A stretch of 11,234 bases of DNA from Flavobacteriales bacterium CG_4_9_14_3_um_filter_32_8 (GCA_002790175.1 PFUQ01000153.1:1-11234); one strand, 5' to 3'. Numbered from the stretch's first letter, positions 1 to 6,269 are shown. Notes: generated from the sequence alone by a model not told the origin. A program made the numbers and translations.

Positions 1-220
1 AAGGAACACTAGTTTGTTGAGCCCACGCAAACATGCTGTTCATTGCAACATCTTCAAATTTTTCTTCAAAACCATGGTCTAATCCTTTAGCTGCACCAGA
101 AAGAACGATATAAATAAAGATACCCCACAAAACTCCAATTACAGTAATTATTGTTCTTGCTTTATTCTTTTTAATAGAGCCAAATATTTCTTGCCAAGTA
201 TCTCTGTTAAATAGTAACAT
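1..220 (-). CDS. FtsX-like ABC transporter permease, second paralogue (N-terminal part only)
   Basis: The first 73 codons of a second permease gene can be read before the left edge cuts it. The protein begins M-L-L-F-N-R-D-T-W-Q-E-I-F, has a basic stretch (about residues 17-22) and then one hydrophobic helix (about residues 23-43), followed by the start of what should be the periplasmic MacB-PCD-type domain. This matches the beginning of the permease just upstream, sharing the W-Q-E-I-F block and the G-I-F-I core in the helix, so the two are tandem paralogues. Its ATG shares one base with the TAA of that gene (TAATG), which implies translational coupling. In this family two permeases, or a homodimer, pair with a LolD/MacB-like ATPase. 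The substrate cannot be told from this fragment. The assignment to the permease family rests on the paralogy and is fairly safe. Confidence 0.85.
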   Translation of the reverse strand, partial: MLLFNRDTWQEIFGSIKKNKARTIITVIGVLWGIFIYIVLSGAAKGLDHGFEEKFEDVAMNSMFAWAQQTSVP

Positions 221-1449
221 TACTTATCATTTAATGCTTCAATTGGTTTTATACGAGCTGCTCTTCTTGCTGGAACATAACCTGCAATTGCTCCAAAAAT
301 TATTAAAATTAATGTAGCAAAAATAGCTGTACTCATATCAATATAAGGGTTCTTTATAAAATAATCTTCTAATGAAGTTCCTATTGATTTTAATAATAAA
401 ATACCTCCAAATAATCCAATATATCCAGCTGCAGTTGTAATAAAAATTGATTCTTGTAAAATCATAAAGATAACAGCTCGTGGAGTTGCACCAATTGCCT
501 TTCTTACTCCTATTTCTTTAGTTCGTTCTTTTACCACAAATACCATAATATTACTTATCCCTATTATTCCAGCAATTAAAGTACCTAAACCCACAAAGGA
601 TACTACCATTTGTAACAAACTTCCAAATTGTTGATTTTGGTTTAAATCGTCTGCAACATTTCTAATAAAAATTGCATTTTCATCAGCAGTACTAATGTGA
701 TGACGTTTTTTTAAAAATACCATGAGTTCTTCCTCAAATTGCATTGCTCCTTCAAATCCTATCTCGGGTTTAAATGCAAGTGTAATTTCGCCTACTTTAT
801 CATTATTTTTTTCTATTAACTGATTGGTGGTATAGGGTGTGTAAATATATCGTTCTTCATTATCCCCTCCATCATCCTGAAAAACTCCGATTACTTTAAA
901 CGACCTGTTTCCTATGTTAATATATTTACCTAATGCGTCATCACCTTCAAATAAATCTTTTTCAACCAACCTTCCAATTACTGCATATTTTGTTTTATTT
1001 TTCACATCTTGGTGATTGATAAATCTACCTTTCATTAGAATAGTTTTTTCGGCAAATTGATGAGACGGTGCAACAGCTCTTAATCCATAATTATTTGATT
1101 TTTTAATGTACTTAACCACATAATTTCTTGTAATTCGAGGAGTAATGTATAGTAGTTGTGTAGGAAAATTGCGTTTGATTTCTGCTATATCGTTGTTATC
1201 GAACTCTATCAATCTTCCAGATTTAAAGCCTTTGTAGGGTTTGCTTGTAGTTCCAGGAAAAAGCCTGAAAATATTGGTTGCATCATCCATAAAAAATTCT
1301 TGAAATGAATTTTTTAAGCCGTTGCCAAAACCAAATAAAATAACAAAAATAAAAATTCCTAATGCTACAGTAAAACCAGAAAGAAAGGTTCTCAGCTTAT
1401 TATTGTTAATGGTTTCAAATATTTCTTGCCAACTGTCTTTATGAAACAT
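220..1449 (-). CDS. FtsX-like/MacB-type ABC transporter permease
   Basis: This is a 409-residue inner-membrane permease of the MacB/LolC/FtsX fold. A cytoplasmic N-terminal segment leads into helix 1 (about residues 21-42). A large extracytoplasmic domain of MacB-PCD type follows (about 44-275), and then three helices (about 278-306, 325-353, 373-393). The loop after helix 2 carries the family's typical K-E-R-T-K-E-I-G-V-R-K-A-I-G-A motif (308-321). The C-terminus has the usual P-A-R-R-A-A-R-I-K-P-I-E-A-L motif (393-406). The length is normal for the family. The ATG at 1449 lies inside the end of the ATPase gene (11-nt overlap) and the stop overlaps the start of the next permease, so the three genes are one operon. 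MacB-type systems use ATP hydrolysis to drive periplasmic movements that expel peptides, antibiotics or lipoproteins; which of these applies here is unknown. Confidence 0.93.
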   Translation of the reverse strand: MFHKDSWQEIFETINNNKLRTFLSGFTVALGIFIFVILFGFGNGLKNSFQEFFMDDATNIFRLFPGTTSKPYKGFKSGRLIEFDNNDIAEIKRNFPTQLLYITPRITRNYVVKYIKKSNNYGLRAVAPSHQFAEKTILMKGRFINHQDVKNKTKYAVIGRLVEKDLFEGDDALGKYINIGNRSFKVIGVFQDDGGDNEERYIYTPYTTNQLIEKNNDKVGEITLAFKPEIGFEGAMQFEEELMVFLKKRHHISTADENAIFIRNVADDLNQNQQFGSLLQMVVSFVGLGTLIAGIIGISNIMVFVVKERTKEIGVRKAIGATPRAVIFMILQESIFITTAAGYIGLFGGILLLKSIGTSLEDYFIKNPYIDMSTAIFATLILIIFGAIAGYVPARRAARIKPIEALNDK

Positions 1450-2143
1450 CTGCTTTTGCCCTTACTTGTTCAACACAACGATCTTCAATAATTAACCCAT
1501 CTTTAAGAAAAACAATCCTTTTACACATATTAGCAATATCTGTTTCGTGGGTAACTACTAAGATGGTTTTTCCTTCATCGTTTATTTCTTGAATTAATTG
1601 CATTACCTCACAAGATGTAACAGAGTCTAGTGCTCCCGTTGGCTCATCTGCTAATAATACCTTTGGTTCTGCCGCTAAAGCTCTAGCAATGGCAACTCTT
1701 TGTTTTTGCCCGCCAGAAAGTTCACTTGGTAAATGATTCGCCCAATCGGCTATGGCAACTTTTTTTAAATATTGTATTGCTTTTTCTTCCCTAATTTTTC
1801 GAGGAATTTTTTGATAGAATAATGGAAGTGCTACATTTTCTAATGCAGTTTTGTAATTAATTAAGTTAAATGATTGAAAAATAAAACCTAAAAATTTATT
1901 TCTGTACTTTGCTGCTTTTGTTTCATCTAAGTCTTTAATTTCAACTCCATCTAATGTATATGTTCCTTCATCAGCAATATCTAACATTCCAATAATATTA
2001 AGTAAAGTGGATTTTCCAGACCCAGAAGATCCCATGATAGCAACTAATTCCCCTTCAGCTACATTAAAATTAATCCCTTTTAATACATGTAATGAGTTGC
2101 TTCCTATTTTATAGGATTTGTGTAAATTTTTTATCTCAATCAT
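1439..2143 (-). CDS. ABC transporter ATP-binding protein (LolD/MacB family)
   Basis: This 234-residue cytoplasmic ATPase powers the two downstream permeases. All nucleotide-binding motifs are present: Walker A G-S-S-G-S-G-K-S-T (38-46), Q-loop Gln90, signature L-S-G-G-Q (142-146), Walker B V-L-L-A-D-E (162-167) with catalytic Glu167, and switch His199. The sequence around the Q-loop and the P-T-G-A-L-D block after Walker B are typical of the LolD/MacB/FtsE branch rather than of importer ATPases. The length is usual for a stand-alone ATPase. ATG 2143 is the first gene start of the minus-strand operon and lies 26 nt from a candidate -7 element. The short C-terminal tail (about 220-234) overlaps the permease start. 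The assignment is strong at family level, but the transported substrate is not predictable. Confidence 0.95.
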   Translation of the reverse strand: MIEIKNLHKSYKIGSNSLHVLKGINFNVAEGELVAIMGSSGSGKSTLLNIIGMLDIADEGTYTLDGVEIKDLDETKAAKYRNKFLGFIFQSFNLINYKTALENVALPLFYQKIPRKIREEKAIQYLKKVAIADWANHLPSELSGGQKQRVAIARALAAEPKVLLADEPTGALDSVTSCEVMQLIQEINDEGKTILVVTHETDIANMCKRIVFLKDGLIIEDRCVEQVRAKADVS

Positions 2144-2162
2144 TCCTATAGAATAAGTGTTT

Positions 2163-2183
2163 GTGGGTATAAAATTAACCCAC
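2163..2183. promoter_or_regulatory. Inverted repeat flanking the ABC operon -7 element
   Basis: GTGGGT (2163-2168) and ACCCAC (2178-2183) form perfect 6-bp arms around a 9-bp AT-only spacer. The spacer contains the candidate -7 element of the ABC operon, so a dimeric regulator bound here would block the promoter. As RNA the arms could instead form a hairpin ending 19 nt before the ATPase start codon. No T-run follows on either strand, so it does not look like an intrinsic terminator. The repeat is directly visible; any function is inferred. Confidence 0.4.
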
Positions 2184-2197
2184 TTACCTATGGCAAA
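2170..2197 (-). promoter_or_regulatory. Candidate promoter of the ABC transporter operon
   Basis: On the minus strand a TTTG (2194-2197) is followed, 16 nt later, by TAATTTTA (2170-2177). That is one mismatch from the Bacteroidota -7 consensus TAnnTTTG, and the spacing is close to the usual range. The -7-like element lies 26 nt before the ATPase ATG, within the 18-31 nt seen for the better-matching elements of four other genes in this window. The mismatch at the last G makes this weaker than those. Confidence 0.4.
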
Positions 2198-2241
2198 AGA
2201 TGTAATTTACACAAAAGGACTAAACAAATGATAAATGGTAA

Positions 2242-2364
2242 TTAGATATTATTCTTTCTTTTTTTTTTAGCATCGTGATATCTTTTGCTAGAAATAAAAA
2301 TCCAAATAACAACAATTCCCAAAACAATTGTAGTAACTACTCCAGTAATAATTCCTGAATCCAT
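2242..2364 (-). CDS. Small single-pass membrane protein, 40 residues, unknown function
   Basis: An open frame of 40 codons runs from ATG 2364 to TAA 2242 on the minus strand. The product has a short uncharged N-terminus (M-D-S-G-I-I-T-G), one clear hydrophobic helix (about residues 5-25, ending W-I-F-I-S), and then a strongly basic tail rich in Lys and Arg (26-38). By the positive-inside rule this is an N-out, C-in bitopic peptide. An in-frame stop lies just upstream of the ATG, so the start is fixed. An exact TAnnTTTG element is present 59 nt upstream. The gene lies 98 nt before the ABC transporter ATPase on the same strand and could be co-transcribed with it, although that operon also has its own candidate promoter. 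I do not recognise a family. A chance ORF of this size is possible in AT-rich DNA, but the neat helix-plus-basic-tail layout argues against chance. Confidence 0.55.
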   Translation of the reverse strand: MDSGIITGVVTTIVLGIVVIWIFISSKRYHDAKKKRKNNI

Positions 2365-2423
2365 AATTCAATATTTTAGGTTTAGCGATAGGTAGTTCGT
2401 TCCTCCAAAACTTGATTAGTAGA

Positions 2424-2431
2424 CAAATTTA
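2424..2431 (-). promoter_or_regulatory. Candidate -7 element for the small membrane protein gene
   Basis: The minus strand reads TAAATTTG here, an exact match to the Bacteroidota TAnnTTTG element. A TTTG (2445-2448) lies 13 nt upstream, which is short for a -33 element. The leader would be rather long, about 50 nt, and contains a GGAGG-like run that is too far from the ATG to serve as its ribosome binding site. Confidence 0.4.
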
Positions 2432-2445
2432 ATAATTACTTCGAC

Positions 2446-2457
2446 AAATAGCTATTT
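2446..2457. promoter_or_regulatory. 12-bp perfect palindrome between divergent promoters
   Basis: AAATAGCTATTT is a perfect self-complementary 12-mer. It lies between the minus-strand -7 element at 2424-2431 and the plus-strand -7 element at 2488-2495, and overlaps the TTTG that could act as the minus-strand -33 element. This is where an operator controlling one or both directions would sit. AT-rich palindromes also arise by chance, so the function is only suggested. Confidence 0.3.
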
Positions 2458-2487
2458 ATTGTCTTCCATTTTTGTACGAAATGATTT

Positions 2488-2495
2488 TAATTTTG
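2488..2495 (+). promoter_or_regulatory. Candidate -7 promoter element of the MeaB gene
   Basis: TAATTTTG is an exact match to TAnnTTTG and lies 21 nt before the ATG at 2517. The nearest upstream TTTG (2471-2474) is only 13 nt away, and the next TTG (2459-2461) is 26 nt away, so no ideal -33 element is visible. The predicted leader is short, about 10-20 nt. Confidence 0.5.
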
Positions 2496-2516
2496 TTACT
2501 TTTATTCAAATAAGTT

Positions 2517-3536
2517 ATGACAAAAGATATTAATAATATAAAAGCTAGTGATAAAAGAGCACTAAAGATAGAAGACTATTTTAATGGCATTCTGCAAGGG
2601 AGTAGAACAATCTTAAGTAAAGCTATTACTTTAATAGAAAGTTCCAACAGTCAACACCAACAATTAGCAGAAGAATTAATTGAAAGATGTCTTTCATTTT
2701 CAGGAAAATCTGTTAGAGTTGGTATTACAGGTGTTCCAGGAGTAGGAAAAAGTACTTTTATAGAAGCTTTAGGAACTTATTTGATTGAAGAAAAAAATAA
2801 AAAAGTTGCTGTTTTAGCCATAGACCCAAGTAGTACCAAAACAAAAGGAAGTATTTTGGGTGATAAAACTAGAATGAATAAATTATCTATCAATGAAAAT
2901 GCTTTTATTCGCCCCTCCCCTTCTTCTGGAGCATTAGGTGGTGTTGCAAAAGCAACAAGAGAAACCATTATTTTATGTGAAGCGGCAGGCTATGATACCA
3001 TATTAATAGAAACTGTTGGTGTTGGTCAATCCGAAACTGAAGTAAAATTGATGGTTGACTTTTTTTTGTTGTTGATGCTTGCTGGTGCTGGAGATGAGTT
3101 GCAAGGAATTAAAAGAGGAATAATGGAAATTGCAGATGTTATTATTATTAATAAAGCTGATGGAAGTAATGTGGATAACGCCAATTTAGCCCAACAAGAA
3201 TATAAAAATGCCCTACATTTATTTCCTGCAAACGATAATGGATGGTTGCCACAAGTTGGAATCTGTTCTTCAACTGAGAATAAAGGAATTTCTGAAACAT
3301 GGAAAATTATAGAGAATTATTTTAAACTTACTCAATCCAATACTTCTTTTTACACCAATCGGAAACTACAATCGAAATTTTGGTTAGAAAACACCATAAA
3401 TACTTCTATTAAAGAGTTGTTTTATTCGAATGAAAAGATAAAAGCCAAAATAAATGAATTAGAAATTAAAGTGATGGACGGTGCTATCAGTCCTTTTAAA
3501 GCTGCAAAAGAATTACTCGAAATTTTTAAAAAGTAA
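2517..3536 (+). CDS. meaB: MeaB/ArgK-family GTPase (methylmalonyl-CoA mutase chaperone)
   Basis: This is a 339-residue cytoplasmic G3E P-loop GTPase. Visible motifs are the P-loop G-V-P-G-V-G-K-S (72-79), A-I-D-P-S-S (101-106), the E-T-V-G-V-G-Q-S-E switch region (165-173), A-G-A-G-D-E-L-Q-G-I-K (189-199) and the N-K-A-D guanine-recognition motif (212-215). These are characteristic of MeaB/MMAA (older name ArgK), which protects and reloads adenosylcobalamin-dependent methylmalonyl-CoA mutase. The length is normal for the family and includes the helical N-terminal extension (about 1-65) and a C-terminal dimerisation segment. The gene is alone on its strand with an exact TAnnTTTG element upstream. 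No mutase subunit gene is next to it, so its partner must be encoded elsewhere. The older arginine/ornithine transport role given to ArgK is not supported here. Confidence 0.95.
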   Translation: MTKDINNIKASDKRALKIEDYFNGILQGSRTILSKAITLIESSNSQHQQLAEELIERCLSFSGKSVRVGITGVPGVGKSTFIEALGTYLIEEKNKKVAVLAIDPSSTKTKGSILGDKTRMNKLSINENAFIRPSPSSGALGGVAKATRETIILCEAAGYDTILIETVGVGQSETEVKLMVDFFLLLMLAGAGDELQGIKRGIMEIADVIIINKADGSNVDNANLAQQEYKNALHLFPANDNGWLPQVGICSSTENKGISETWKIIENYFKLTQSNTSFYTNRKLQSKFWLENTINTSIKELFYSNEKIKAKINELEIKVMDGAISPFKAAKELLEIFKK

Positions 3537-3540
3537 TCTT

Positions 3541-3548
3541 TAATTTTG
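3541..3548 (+). promoter_or_regulatory. Candidate -7 promoter element of the beta-barrel gene
   Basis: TAATTTTG, an exact TAnnTTTG match, begins 5 nt after the MeaB stop and ends 31 nt before the ATG at 3580. No TTG is present at the expected -33 distance, so the barrel gene may also be read through from the MeaB gene. Confidence 0.4.
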
Positions 3549-3579
3549 GCACCGTTCTTAACAACTTATTTATTTTTAA

Positions 3580-4422
3580 ATGAAACTTATTAATTCAACA
3601 ACACTATTTTTTTTAATGCTAACTTCTTTTATTGGTAATGCTCAAGAAAATAACACATTGAAAACCAACAAAGGTCGCTTATATATCTTTTGGGGATGGA
3701 ATAGAAGTTGGTACACAAATTCCGATATTCGTTTTACTGGAAGTAATTATGATTTTGAATTAAATGATGTCCAAGCCAAAGACAGACAATCAACTTTTGG
3801 TCTCGACCCTTATTTTAATCCTGTTCGAATAACAATTCCACAAACCAACTTAAGAATAGGTTATTTTATTACGAATAACATTGATGTTTCTTTAGGAGTT
3901 GACCACATGAAATATGTGATGGTTCAAGAACAAAACACTCAAATATCAGGATACATCAACGATGAAAGTATCTACGATGGAACTTACATTAATGATGATT
4001 TTTCCATAAATAAAGAGTTTTTACAATTTGAACACACCGATGGTTTAAATTATATCAATGCAGAAATTACTCGAAATGATGATTTATTCAAATTTTTAAA
4101 ACTAGATGTAAATCTAAATAAAGTACAAGTGAATACCCTACTTGGTTTTGGGCTTGGTGCTTTAATGCCAAAATCGAATGTAACCCTATGGAATAACGAA
4201 AGAAATGATCACTTCCATTTTGCAGGTTATGGTTTTGCCGCTAAAGTTGGTTTAAACATCACTTTTTTTAAGTATCTATTTTTTAGAGGTGAATTAAAAG
4301 AAGGTTTTATTGATATGCAAAATATAAGAACTTCTCCAAATATTGCTGATAAAGCTCAACAACATTTTTTCTTTACAGAAGTTGATTTTGCTTTTGGAAT
4401 TTCGATTCAGCCGTTTAACTAA
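3580..4422 (+). CDS. Secreted outer-membrane beta-barrel-like protein, function unknown
   Basis: The 280-residue product starts with a signal peptide (about residues 1-21: basic start, hydrophobic core, G-N-A then Q). The mature part alternates short aromatic or glycine-rich amphipathic strands with polar turns and ends in a strand finishing I-Q-P-F-N, as expected for an outer-membrane barrel. A conspicuous N-terminal block (about 33-68) contains W-G-W-N-R-S-W-Y-T and an S-D-I...G...Y-D-F pattern, and D-H-M-K-Y-V comes further on. From memory, such blocks recur in uncharacterised Bacteroidota proteins, but I could not check this. I cannot assign a transported molecule or enzymatic activity. 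It follows the MeaB gene by 43 nt and has its own -7-like element, so a functional link to MeaB is not implied. Its 3' end faces the next gene with only 4 nt between the stop codons. Confidence 0.8.
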   Translation: MKLINSTTLFFLMLTSFIGNAQENNTLKTNKGRLYIFWGWNRSWYTNSDIRFTGSNYDFELNDVQAKDRQSTFGLDPYFNPVRITIPQTNLRIGYFITNNIDVSLGVDHMKYVMVQEQNTQISGYINDESIYDGTYINDDFSINKEFLQFEHTDGLNYINAEITRNDDLFKFLKLDVNLNKVQVNTLLGFGLGALMPKSNVTLWNNERNDHFHFAGYGFAAKVGLNITFFKYLFFRGELKEGFIDMQNIRTSPNIADKAQQHFFFTEVDFAFGISIQPFN

Positions 4423-4426
4423 AACA

Positions 4427-4948
4427 CTAAAACAACTGTCTAATTTCTTTTTTTAAAAGGGTTATTGCTGTATGAGTTGGTGTAGCTTCTGTTTTCATCA
4501 TTATTTCAAATATTTTTTGACCTAAATCTACTCCTTTAGAATTTGCTGGAACATGTGTCGCCGCCATATTTATTACTTTAATCACATCATCTTTAGCTTT
4601 TTTAACATAACCCCAAGTGGTGGTGGAAATATAGATTTGTTGAACCAAGTTATGCTCAAATTCTTGATTAACAGATTTAATCAATTCTAGCTGCAACTGC
4701 TTAGCATTCATGGCTGGTTGATGAACTCTTAACACTAAACTATCTAATGAAATTCGTTCTAAAAAAAGAACCAATCGTTCATAAGCTTGTAATCGTAATG
4801 GTGTAGTAATTTGTTGATTTTCTATTCTGATTTGCAACAATTGTTTTCGATGCTCGTTATCCATAAATTTTTGAATCACAAAATAAGTTGCAGCGAACAC
4901 CACTAGAGAAGGTAAAATGTATTTTAATAGTTCTAAAAATGTTTCCAT
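4427..4948 (-). CDS. Single-pass membrane-anchored protein, function unknown
   Basis: This 173-residue protein has one N-terminal helix (about residues 7-27) followed by a charged, mostly helical cytoplasmic domain. It contains an I-T-T-P-L-R-L-Q-A-Y-E-R-L block (about 47-59), then E-R-I-S, and a Q-Q-I-Y-I-S-T-T-T-W-G segment (103-113). No catalytic motif is visible. I have a vague recollection of a Bacteroidota family of unknown function with an N-terminal anchor and this Y-E-R-L motif, but I cannot verify a name. The gene converges on the barrel gene with 4 nt between stops, and no hairpin terminator separates them. It diverges from the aminotransferase operon. An exact TAnnTTTG element lies 29 nt before its ATG. 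It is clearly a real gene by length, codon pattern and promoter placement, but its role is unknown. Confidence 0.82.
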   Translation of the reverse strand: METFLELLKYILPSLVVFAATYFVIQKFMDNEHRKQLLQIRIENQQITTPLRLQAYERLVLFLERISLDSLVLRVHQPAMNAKQLQLELIKSVNQEFEHNLVQQIYISTTTWGYVKKAKDDVIKVINMAATHVPANSKGVDLGQKIFEIMMKTEATPTHTAITLLKKEIRQLF

Positions 4949-4977
4949 TGTATTTTTTATCTTTATTCTTAAGGTAG

Positions 4978-4985
4978 CAAAATTA
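4978..4985 (-). promoter_or_regulatory. Candidate -7 element of the single-pass membrane protein gene
   Basis: The minus strand reads TAATTTTG, an exact TAnnTTTG match 29 nt before the ATG at 4948. No TTG lies at a proper -33 distance upstream. Confidence 0.45.
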
Positions 4986-5003
4986 TAAAAAACAAATCAT
5001 ATT

Positions 5004-5017
5004 TATCCATTAGGATA
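5004..5017. promoter_or_regulatory. Short inverted repeat in the divergent promoter region
   Basis: TATCC and GGATA form perfect 5-bp arms around ATTA. The repeat is between the minus-strand -7 element at 4978-4985 and the plus-strand promoter at 5026-5051, so a repressor or activator site shared by both directions is possible. The arms are short and may be coincidental. Confidence 0.22.
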
Positions 5018-5025
5018 TACAACGA

Positions 5026-5051
5026 TTGTTAGTACAAATTTATTAGTTTTG
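5026..5051 (+). promoter_or_regulatory. Candidate promoter of the aminotransferase-PorT operon
   Basis: TTG (5026-5028) and TAGTTTTG (5044-5051, an exact TAnnTTTG) are separated by 15 nt, slightly under the usual Bacteroidota spacing. The -7 element lies 18 nt before the ATG at 5070. This would drive the five tightly packed genes that follow, since no other good element is apparent in the short gaps between them. Confidence 0.5.
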
Positions 5052-5069
5052 TGAGCTATTATTATTAGT

Positions 5070-6266
5070 ATGGAAAATAAATTATCAGATAGAATAAATA
5101 ATCAAACAGAATCTCAAACGCTGGCAATGACCAGGTTAAGCAGAGAGCTTGTTGCAGAAGGTAAAGATGTGATTAACTTAAGCATTGGTGAACCCGATTT
5201 TGATACACCTCAACTGATAAAAGATGCAGCTAAAAAAGCTATTGATGAAAACTACACGCATTATACACCTGTTCCTGGTTATCCAGAATTAAGAAAAGCA
5301 ATTTCTAACAAATTTAAAAGAGATAATAAGTTAGATTATTCTCCCGAACAAATTGTGGTTTCTACAGGAGCTAAACAGTCCTTAGCAAATATTGCCTTAA
5401 GTATTATCAATCCTGGTGATGAAGTAATTATTCTAGCTCCTTATTGGGTAAGTTATTCTGAAATAATAAAATTAGCAGAAGGGAAAAGTATCGTTCTTCC
5501 CTCTACTATTACAACCGACTTTAAAGTAAGTACTGCACAAATTAAAGCTGCCATTACTGACAAAACTCGTATGCTTTGGTTTAGTAGTCCTTGTAACCCA
5601 AGTGGTTCGGTTTATATTAAAGAAGAATTGTTTGAAATAGCTAATTTGATTAAAGATTATCCTAACATTTTAATTGTTTCGGATGAAATATATGAACATA
5701 TTGTTTTTTCAGGTAAACATGAAAGTATTGCTCAATTTGATTTTATAAAAAATCAAGTGATAACCGTAAATGGAGTTTCTAAAGGATATGCCATGACGGG
5801 TTGGAGAATTGGATACATTGGAGCTCCTAAGTGGATTGCAGATGCTTGTACAAAAATGCAGGGTCAGTTTACTTCTGGCACTTGTAGTATTGCTCAAAAA
5901 GCTGCTCAAGCTGCACTAGAAGCGGACCCATCTATCACTTTTGAAATGTGTCATTCATTTAAAAAAAGAAGAGACCTCGTGTTGAGTTTATTGAGCGAAA
6001 TACCTGGATTGAAATTAAACCAACCCAAAGGAGCTTTTTACATTTTTGCTGATGTAACCGCTTATTTCGGAAAAAGTGACGGCACAACAACAATTAAAAA
6101 TCCAACTGATTTAACCATGTTTTTACTAAATAAAGCTCTGGTTGCAATAGTTACTGGTGAAGCATTTGGAGACCCTAACTGTGTAAGATTTTCTTATGCT
6201 ACATCCGAAAAAATACTAGTAGAATCAATTCAACGAATAAAAAGAACCCTAGAATTATTACATTAA
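5070..6266 (+). CDS. Class I pyridoxal-phosphate aminotransferase (aspartate aminotransferase-like)
   Basis: This 398-residue cytosolic fold-type I aminotransferase moves amino groups between amino acids and 2-oxo acids. The PLP lysine is Lys238 in S-K-G-Y-A-M-T-G-W-R. Other cofactor contacts are visible: C-N-P-S-G with Asn176, S-D-E-I-Y-E with Asp205 and Tyr208, and Arg246. The N-terminal L-S-I-G-E-P-D-F-D-T-P block (37-47) and the V-R-F-S-Y-A segment near the C-terminus, which holds the substrate-carboxylate arginine, are typical of the subgroup I-gamma aspartate aminotransferases. Aspartate/2-oxoglutarate is the likeliest substrate pair, but prephenate and aromatic amino acids are known for relatives, so I give no gene symbol. 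It is the first gene of the operon and ends 3 nt before the heptose kinase gene. Confidence 0.94.
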   Translation: MENKLSDRINNQTESQTLAMTRLSRELVAEGKDVINLSIGEPDFDTPQLIKDAAKKAIDENYTHYTPVPGYPELRKAISNKFKRDNKLDYSPEQIVVSTGAKQSLANIALSIINPGDEVIILAPYWVSYSEIIKLAEGKSIVLPSTITTDFKVSTAQIKAAITDKTRMLWFSSPCNPSGSVYIKEELFEIANLIKDYPNILIVSDEIYEHIVFSGKHESIAQFDFIKNQVITVNGVSKGYAMTGWRIGYIGAPKWIADACTKMQGQFTSGTCSIAQKAAQAALEADPSITFEMCHSFKKRRDLVLSLLSEIPGLKLNQPKGAFYIFADVTAYFGKSDGTTTIKNPTDLTMFLLNKALVAIVTGEAFGDPNCVRFSYATSEKILVESIQRIKRTLELLH

Positions 6267-6269
6267 CAG

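Noticed and set aside
2163..2183. Reading the GTGGGT/ACCCAC repeat as a terminator of the small membrane-protein gene
   Set aside because: There is no T-run after the downstream arm on the minus strand, and the spacer is a promoter-like element, so a regulatory site fits better.
2777..2968. Antisense open frame inside the MeaB gene
   Set aside because: It lies fully opposite conserved GTPase motifs and shows no recognisable protein features.
4423..4426. Intrinsic terminator between the convergent barrel and membrane-protein genes
   Set aside because: Only 4 nt separate the stops, and I find no GC-containing hairpin followed by a T-run on either strand nearby.
5709..5909. Antisense open frame inside the aminotransferase gene
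   Set aside because: It lies opposite the PLP-lysine region, and the coding evidence for the aminotransferase is overwhelming.
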